Shown here in pieces: positions 13,710-18,404 of a stretch of DNA of 18,404 bases. How positions within the stretch are numbered: the first letter of the stretch is position 1; each line of letters begins with the position of its first letter. Source of the stretch: Bacteriovoracaceae bacterium UBA7695 (GTDB lineage: Bacteria; Bdellovibrionota; Bacteriovoracia; Bacteriovoracales; Bacteriovoracaceae); assembly GCA_002482685.1 (NCBI GenBank), contig DLGL01000005.1, forward strand, positions 1,674 to 20,077. The letters are read 5' to 3'. Position numbers and translations under genes: made by a program. The notes below the pieces were generated by a model that was given only the letters and a program-made list of their open reading frames with translations, was not told the origin of the DNA and did not search any database.

Positions 13710-16115
13710 TTAGTTAGCAACTTCTAGGCTTGCTTCACCATCAAGCACCTTTAGAGCGCGTGCTTTCATGAACTCTTCCGGCTTAGTGAGATTCAAGGCC
13801 ACTCTAAGAACTTCTTCTGCTTCAGTCACAGGAAGGATCGTAATCCCCTCTTTGATTTCATCAGGGATCTTAGCAATGTCTTTCTCGTTCTTCTTAGGAA
13901 TGATCACAGTCGTGATTCCTGCTTGTTTAGCAGCAAGAATTTTCTCCTTAAGACCACCGATTGGAAGAACTCGACCACGAAGAGAGATCTCACCAGTCAT
14001 TGCAACGTCCTGACGAACAGGAATGTTAGCAATAGCTGAAGTCAGAGCTGTCGCCATCGTGATCCCGGCAGAAGGACCATCTTTTGGAGTGGCACCATCT
14101 GGTACGTGGATATGGATGTCGTTCTTCGTGTACCACTCATGATCTACTCCGATGCGGCCAGAGATTGAGCGGACATATGAGAGAGCTGCCGAAGCAGACT
14201 CGCGCATGACATCTTTAAGGTTACCAGTGACTTGGATTTTTCCGTTACCAGGGACAGTGACAACTTCAATGTGAAGTAACTCACCACCAACTGACGTCCA
14301 GGCAAGACCGTTTACTAATCCTACTTGTGGATTTTCTTCGATTCCAGTTCTGTCGTACTTGATTGGGCCCAGGTATTTCTCAAGGTTCTTCTCAGATACG
14401 GCAAACTTTCTGCCTTCTTTGATATCTTCAGTTACTACTTCCGTAGCAATCTTACGGGCAACAGTGTTCATTAAGCGTTCAAGCTCACGTACACCAGCTT
14501 CTTTCGTATAACCGCGAACGATCGTAGAGAAAATTTTATCCGTCATCGTCACAGGATAATTTTTCAATCCGTGAGACTCAACAGATTTAGGAAGAAGGTA
14601 CTTCTTAGCAATCTGCATTTTTTCATCAGGAGTGTATCCGGCGATATGGATGATTTCCATACGGTCACGAAGTGGACCTGGGATAGCACCTAGATCATTC
14701 GCAGTCATGATGAACATAACTTTAGAAAGATCGTATTCGCACTCAATGTAATGATCTCCGAAAGTCTTGTTCTGACCTGGATCCAATACTTCAAGCATCG
14801 CTGCTCCTGGATCACCTTTGAAGTCTGAACTCATCTTATCGATCTCATCGAGAAGGATAACTGGGTTAGAGCTTCCTGCTTTTTTAAGAGCAGAGATAAT
14901 TTTACCAGGCATCGCACCTACGTATGTACGACGGTGACCACGAATCTCAGCTTCATCACGTACGCCCCCTAAAGAGATACGTACGAATTTACGGCCAAGA
15001 GATTCAGCAAGTGACTTCGCAATCGATGTTTTACCAACACCAGGAGGACCTGCAAGACACAAAAGTGTTCCGCGAGTATCGTCTTTTACTAATGAGCGAA
15101 CTGAAAGGTATTCTACAATACGCTCTTTAACATCGTTAAGACCGTAGTGATCGTTATCTAGAATTTCGCGGGCCTTAGCTACCGAATTATCGTCAGAAGT
15201 GTACTCTTCCCAAGGAAGCGCAATCATCCAGTCGAGGTAGTTACGAACCACAGCTGCTTCTGCAGACATGGGAGACATAGACTTAAGCTTACGAAGCTCT
15301 TTGAACGCTTTTTCACGAGCGTCATCAGGCATTTTTTTAGCTTTAAGTTTTTCTTCCATCTCAGCAACATCAGACTTGTCATCTTTGTTTCCAAGTTCTT
15401 TCTGAATCGCATTCATCTGCTCATTCAGGTAGTACTCTTTCTGAGATTTTTCCATCTGAGTTTTAACTCGAGAACGGATACGTTTTTCAACGTTGATGAT
15501 TTCGATCTCACCTTGCATTTTCTCTAAAAGAAGTTGAAGACGAGTATCGACGTTCACAGCGTTTAAAATTTCTTGTTTTTCAGGAATTTTCATCGTGAGG
15601 TGAGCAACGATGATATCCGCAAGGCGTGATGGATCAGTGATTGAAGAGATGCTCATCAATAGCTCAGGAGGGATGCGCTTATTGAGTTTCACATACTGCT
15701 CAAAAATATTTTTCACTGAACGCATAGAAGCTTCTACTTCTACATCGCTCTCAACCACATCTGCACATTTTTCAACGTCAGAGTAGTAGCCATCGTTTTC
15801 ACAACGGAATGATTTAATTTTAGCTCTGTATTTGCCTTCGATTAACACCTTAACAGTGTTATCCGGAAGTCTTAGCATCTGGATGATACTAACGACTGTT
15901 CCAATATCATAAACGTCTTCACGTTCAGGATTGAGAACTGAAGCATCTTTCTGGGTAACTAGGAATAGTTCATTGCCATTCTTAGCAGCTTTCTCAAGCG
16001 CAGAAATCGATTTTTCACGACCTACGAAAAGAGGAACAACCATGTGAGGAAAGATAATTACATCTCGTAGGGGAAGCAGTGGAAAGTTAGTAGCTTCGGA
16101 TTTCTTGTCGGACAT
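13710..16115 (-). CDS. lon: Lon ATP-dependent serine protease
   Basis: 801 aa, normal for LonA. It degrades misfolded and selected regulatory proteins in the cytoplasm as a hexamer. The N-terminal substrate-binding domain begins FPLLPLRDVIIFPHMVVPL (about 11-29). The AAA+ module has Walker A GPPGVGKT (356-363), Walker B ILLDEID (420-426) and the conserved RGHRRTYVGAMPGK block. The protease domain has the Ser-Lys dyad: Ser682 in KDGPSAG and Lys725 in GGLKEK, 43 residues apart as in E. coli Lon. I start it at the ATG at 16113-16115 (MSDKK), which has AGGAGG just upstream; an ATG seven codons earlier has none. It lies after clpX but behind a strong terminator, so it has its own transcript; a small hairpin (AACCTC/GAGGTT, 16150-16168) lies in its leader. 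Confidence 0.98.
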   Translation of the reverse strand: MSDKKSEATNFPLLPLRDVIIFPHMVVPLFVGREKSISALEKAAKNGNELFLVTQKDASVLNPEREDVYDIGTVVSIIQMLRLPDNTVKVLIEGKYRAKIKSFRCENDGYYSDVEKCADVVESDVEVEASMRSVKNIFEQYVKLNKRIPPELLMSISSITDPSRLADIIVAHLTMKIPEKQEILNAVNVDTRLQLLLEKMQGEIEIINVEKRIRSRVKTQMEKSQKEYYLNEQMNAIQKELGNKDDKSDVAEMEEKLKAKKMPDDAREKAFKELRKLKSMSPMSAEAAVVRNYLDWMIALPWEEYTSDDNSVAKAREILDNDHYGLNDVKERIVEYLSVRSLVKDDTRGTLLCLAGPPGVGKTSIAKSLAESLGRKFVRISLGGVRDEAEIRGHRRTYVGAMPGKIISALKKAGSSNPVILLDEIDKMSSDFKGDPGAAMLEVLDPGQNKTFGDHYIECEYDLSKVMFIMTANDLGAIPGPLRDRMEIIHIAGYTPDEKMQIAKKYLLPKSVESHGLKNYPVTMTDKIFSTIVRGYTKEAGVRELERLMNTVARKIATEVVTEDIKEGRKFAVSEKNLEKYLGPIKYDRTGIEENPQVGLVNGLAWTSVGGELLHIEVVTVPGNGKIQVTGNLKDVMRESASAALSYVRSISGRIGVDHEWYTKNDIHIHVPDGATPKDGPSAGITMATALTSAIANIPVRQDVAMTGEISLRGRVLPIGGLKEKILAAKQAGITTVIIPKKNEKDIAKIPDEIKEGITILPVTEAEEVLRVALNLTKPEEFMKARALKVLDGEASLEVAN

Positions 16116-16119
16116 AGCA

Positions 16120-16124
16120 CCTCC
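16120..16124 (-). promoter_or_regulatory. Shine-Dalgarno that fixes the lon start
   Basis: GGAGG on the minus strand (within AGGAGGTG), four bases before the ATG at 16113-16115. It decides between this start and the upstream in-frame ATGs. Confidence 0.65.
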
Positions 16125-16209
16125 TGCGCTCATCAAACCGGGGACTCAAAACCTCGATCATTGAGGTTCTGTAAAAATAGTATCCCATGAATCACTAAAA
16201 CAAATACAC

Positions 16210-16242
16210 AAAAAAAAGGGCCGGGAGTTTTTTTCCCAGCCC
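16210..16242 (-). terminator. Intrinsic terminator of the clpP-clpX operon
   Basis: GGGCTGGGA pairs with TCCCGGCCC (9 bp with one G-U) around a loop of about seven bases, followed on the minus strand by eight T. It lies about 80 bases after the clpX stop and ends the operon before lon. Confidence 0.9.
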
Positions 16243-16272
16243 TACTGATTTAAATGATTTCTTTTAGTTAAT

Positions 16273-16297
16273 TGTTATTTAGTGTCAGAAAATAACA
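16273..16297. repeat. 8-bp inverted repeat in the clpX 3' untranslated region
   Basis: TGTTATTT (16273-16280) and AAATAACA (16290-16297) are perfect arms around a 9-base loop. AGTGTCA in the loop (16281-16287) recurs at 16297-16303. It has no T-run and lies between the clpX stop and the real terminator, so it may be an RNA stability element. Confidence 0.35.
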
Positions 16298-16324
16298 GTG
16301 TCACATTGGCCTCGTCATTCTGAT

Positions 16325-17647
16325 TTACGACGCGTTTTCAATCTTCTTTGCTGCCTTGGTCCCAACCTTAGTATCGGGGCGTTTTTTACGTTCACCCTCT
16401 TCTAATATTGGCTTACCTTCGCCTGTAATCGCATCCTTAGTTACAATACACTTCGAAACTTTTTCCAGACCTGGCAGATCGTACATCACATCCAACATCA
16501 CTTGCTCAAGAATTGCGCGCAGTCCACGAGCACCCGTCTTCTTACTAAGGGCCGTTTTGGCCACTTCCAGAATTGCATCGTCGGTAAATTCCAGATCAAT
16601 TCCGTCGAAGTCAAAAAGTTTTTGGTACTGCTTAACAATTGCATTTTTTGGTTCAGTCAGGATTGAAACCAAAGCTTTTTCGTCCAGTTCTTCCAGCATC
16701 GCTGTCACGGGAAGACGTCCGATAAATTCTGGAATAAGTCCGAATCTCACTAAATCCCCTGGCTCAATAGCGCCAAGATTTTCGAGGTGAGTTTTCGCTT
16801 CTTTCTCATTTGTATTATTGGATGTTAAACCCACTGACTTAGATTTCGTCATACGCTTCTCGATGATCTTATCTAGCCCCACGAAAGCACCAGCACAGAT
16901 AAAGAGAATGTTACGGGTGTCAACCTGAATGTATTCCTGTTGAGGATGCTTACGTCCGCCCTTAGGTGGCACATTCGCTACAGATCCCTCTACGAGTTTG
17001 AGTAGTGCTTGTTGAACACCTTCACCTGATACATCACGAGTGATCGATGGGTTTTCAGATTTACGGGCAATCTTATCGATCTCATCCACGTAAACGATAC
17101 CACGTTGGGCACGCTCAACATCGAAGTCACAGTTTTGTAGAAGAGAAAGAATAACGTTCTCAACATCTTCCCCTACGTAACCCGCTTCAGTGAGTGTTGT
17201 AGCATCACAAATTGCGAATGGAACGTTCAGAAATTTAGCGAGTGATTGAGCAATAAGGGTCTTACCAGATCCTGTTGGACCAGCAAGAAGGATGTTAGAT
17301 TTCGCTAACTCCACTTCATCACCATCACGTGTAGCAGATTTATAAGAAATACGTTTGTAATGATTGTGAACAGCAACTGAGATAATTTTCTTAGCGCGGT
17401 CCTGGCCGATAACGTAGTTATCTAAATGAGCTTTAATTTCATGCGGCTTAGGCACAGAATCAGTAGCTGTCTTAGTCACAGCTTTCACTGCATCTTCATA
17501 AATAATGTCATTACATAATTCGATACACTCATCACAGATGTAGACACCTGGACCAGCGATTAGCTTTTTAACTTCCTTCTGTGATTTGCCACAAAAGTTA
17601 CAGTTTAAGCTTCCGTACGATCCGCCTGCTGCTTTCTCTTTGCTCAT
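16325..17647 (-). CDS. clpX: ClpX, ATPase subunit of ClpXP protease
   Basis: 440 aa. It unfolds tagged substrates and feeds them into ClpP. The N-terminal zinc-binding domain has Cys16, Cys19, Cys38 and Cys41 (CNFC and CDEC). The AAA+ domain has Walker A GPTGSGKT (123-130), Walker B with VDEID (187-191), the substrate-gripping pore loop GYVGE (156-160) and the RKH loop (232-234), with GARGLR of sensor 2 near the C-terminal part. The ClpP-docking tripeptide, IGF in E. coli, reads VGL here (272-274), a conservative variant. The C-terminal tail is Lys-rich. The start has AAAGG six bases upstream. It lies 24 bp after clpP and is certainly in one operon with it. Confidence 0.98.
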   Translation of the reverse strand: MSKEKAAGGSYGSLNCNFCGKSQKEVKKLIAGPGVYICDECIELCNDIIYEDAVKAVTKTATDSVPKPHEIKAHLDNYVIGQDRAKKIISVAVHNHYKRISYKSATRDGDEVELAKSNILLAGPTGSGKTLIAQSLAKFLNVPFAICDATTLTEAGYVGEDVENVILSLLQNCDFDVERAQRGIVYVDEIDKIARKSENPSITRDVSGEGVQQALLKLVEGSVANVPPKGGRKHPQQEYIQVDTRNILFICAGAFVGLDKIIEKRMTKSKSVGLTSNNTNEKEAKTHLENLGAIEPGDLVRFGLIPEFIGRLPVTAMLEELDEKALVSILTEPKNAIVKQYQKLFDFDGIDLEFTDDAILEVAKTALSKKTGARGLRAILEQVMLDVMYDLPGLEKVSKCIVTKDAITGEGKPILEEGERKKRPDTKVGTKAAKKIENAS

Positions 17648-17671
17648 AATTGCCTTTCTCGATTACCGAAT

Positions 17672-18289
17672 TTATGCTTTTTTCGTTTTGCCTTTAGGCA
17701 CAATAATATTATCAATCAAACCGAACTCTTTAGCGCGTCCCGGATCAAGGTAATTATCACGATCACAGGCCTTCTCTACCTCTTCGTACGTACGACCGGT
17801 GTGCTTGACGTAAATGTTGTTCAATTGTTTCTTAAGATCTAAGATTTCGCGGGCCTGGATCTCGATATCCGTGGCCTGCCCACGAGCTCCACCAAGCGGT
17901 TGGTGAATCATGATTCTTGAGTGAGGCATAGAGTACCTGTGCCCTGGCTCCCCTGCTTGAAGAAGCAGAGACCCCATAGACGCCGCCAGACCTACACAAT
18001 AAGTGTAAACCGGGCAACTCACGTGTTGCATAAGATCGTAAATCCCAAGGCCCGCATAAACGGATCCTCCGGGAGAATTGATGTAAAAATGAATAGGAGC
18101 TTCCGGGTCTGATTGCTCCAAGAAGAGCATCTGGGCCACCAGCAAGTTTGAGACAACATCATTCACTTCTGTTCCCAGAAAGATGATCCTATCGAGTAAA
18201 AGACGAGAATAAATATCGTATTGACGCTCACCACGAGCGGTTTGTTCAATGACGATCGGATTTGGGATATAACCCTTAGGCAGTTCCAT
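17672..18289 (-). CDS. clpP: ClpP, proteolytic subunit of ClpXP protease
   Basis: 205 aa, normal length. It forms the tetradecameric serine peptidase chamber in the cytoplasm. The triad is Ser104 in GLAASMGS, His129 in MIHQP and Asp178 in CDRDNY; the 25- and 49-residue spacings equal those of E. coli ClpP. INSPGGSVYAGLGIYD (70-85) and HSRIMIHQPLGGARGQATD are family signatures. The first residues (MELPKGYIPNPIVIEQTARGERQYDIYS, given here only in outline as the N-terminal loop and RxxYDIYSRLL motif) fit a normal mature N-terminus with a short propeptide. AAAGGA six bases before the ATG supports the start. The usual upstream partner, trigger factor, cannot be confirmed: only 115 bp remain before the window edge. 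Confidence 0.98.
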   Translation of the reverse strand: MELPKGYIPNPIVIEQTARGERQYDIYSRLLLDRIIFLGTEVNDVVSNLLVAQMLFLEQSDPEAPIHFYINSPGGSVYAGLGIYDLMQHVSCPVYTYCVGLAASMGSLLLQAGEPGHRYSMPHSRIMIHQPLGGARGQATDIEIQAREILDLKKQLNNIYVKHTGRTYEEVEKACDRDNYLDPGRAKEFGLIDNIIVPKGKTKKA

Positions 18290-18404
18290 GGATTTCCTTT
18301 GTGACAGAAATTGTTGATCTCTTTGTTCAAGCTTATCGGAAACTTACAAGTTTTCTTGAGCTTATATTTTAACATTTGTGATGCTATTTCATAAAGATGG
18401 GCAG
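18290..18404 (-). other. clpP upstream region at the window edge
   Basis: 115 bp with no gene I can support. One minus-strand frame reaches a TAG at 18384-18386 from the edge and could be the last codons of an upstream gene. A palindrome AAACTT-AC-AAGTTT lies at 18340-18353. I see no convincing sigma-70 or heat-shock promoter. Confidence 0.35.

Noticed and set aside
16150..16168. CIRCE or heat-shock element in front of lon
   Set aside because: The hairpin AACCTC/GAGGTT does not match the CIRCE arms TTAGCACTC/GAGTGCTAA, and no sigma-32-like -35/-10 pair is present.
16325..17647. Defective ClpP-docking loop in ClpX (VGL instead of IGF)
   Set aside because: The position tolerates small hydrophobic-Gly-hydrophobic variants, so VGL is a conservative change and not evidence of lost ClpP binding.
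17832..18112. Short frames antisense or out of frame within clpP
   Set aside because: They are shadows of the conserved clpP coding sequence.

Overview
The window reads as chromosomal DNA of a Gram-negative bacterium: there are three lipoproteins with lipoboxes, a predicted outer-membrane beta-barrel with a C-terminal Phe, and clpP-clpX-lon on one strand. The many secreted proteins of unknown family and the moderate GC content fit a Bdellovibrionota-type (Bacteriovorax/Peredibacter-like) organism. That assignment rests on gene style only, and no marker gene settles it. I see no insertion sequence, phage gene, CRISPR array or toxin-antitoxin pair.

Left part (1-8817): small transcription units alternate strand almost gene by gene. 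A LysM protein (running off the left edge) and a TPR lipoprotein form a minus-strand envelope pair. Next come a small DUF4911-like protein (+), a peroxiredoxin plus glyoxalase II-type hydrolase pair (-), an M48 membrane metalloprotease (+), a monoacylglycerol-lipase-like hydrolase (-), a small four-Cys protein (+), an unknown lipoprotein (-), an outer-membrane beta-barrel (+) and an OmpR-family response regulator (-). All four plus-strand genes overlap their minus-strand neighbour at the 3' end, by 17, 15, 4 and 4 bp. Two divergent pairs have start codons only 2 and 24 bp apart.

Middle part (8818-11033): a 274-bp non-coding stretch holds nested inverted repeats and an echo of the end of a tRNA gene. 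It is followed by a seven-repeat beta-propeller lipoprotein with its own terminator, tRNA-Val(UAC) behind a near-consensus sigma-70 promoter, and an unexplained structured segment lying between that promoter and the terminator of the next gene.

Right part (11034-18404): a large secreted protein of unknown family (812 aa), then lon, clpX and clpP, all on the minus strand. clpP and clpX look like one operon. lon is separated from clpX by a strong terminator, and the 812-aa gene from lon by another. Together clpP, clpX and lon supply the ATP-dependent cytoplasmic proteolysis of the cell.

I found no clear new multi-gene system. The best leads are tandem TGTGACT heptamers between the divergent lipoprotein and barrel genes, which have OmpR/PhoB-box geometry and lie about 1.3 kb from an OmpR-type regulator gene; the tRNA-tail echo that brackets the propeller gene; the structured segment next to tRNA-Val; and the 812-aa secreted protein. 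Several start codons were moved from the longest possible ORF to the one with a well-placed Shine-Dalgarno sequence.
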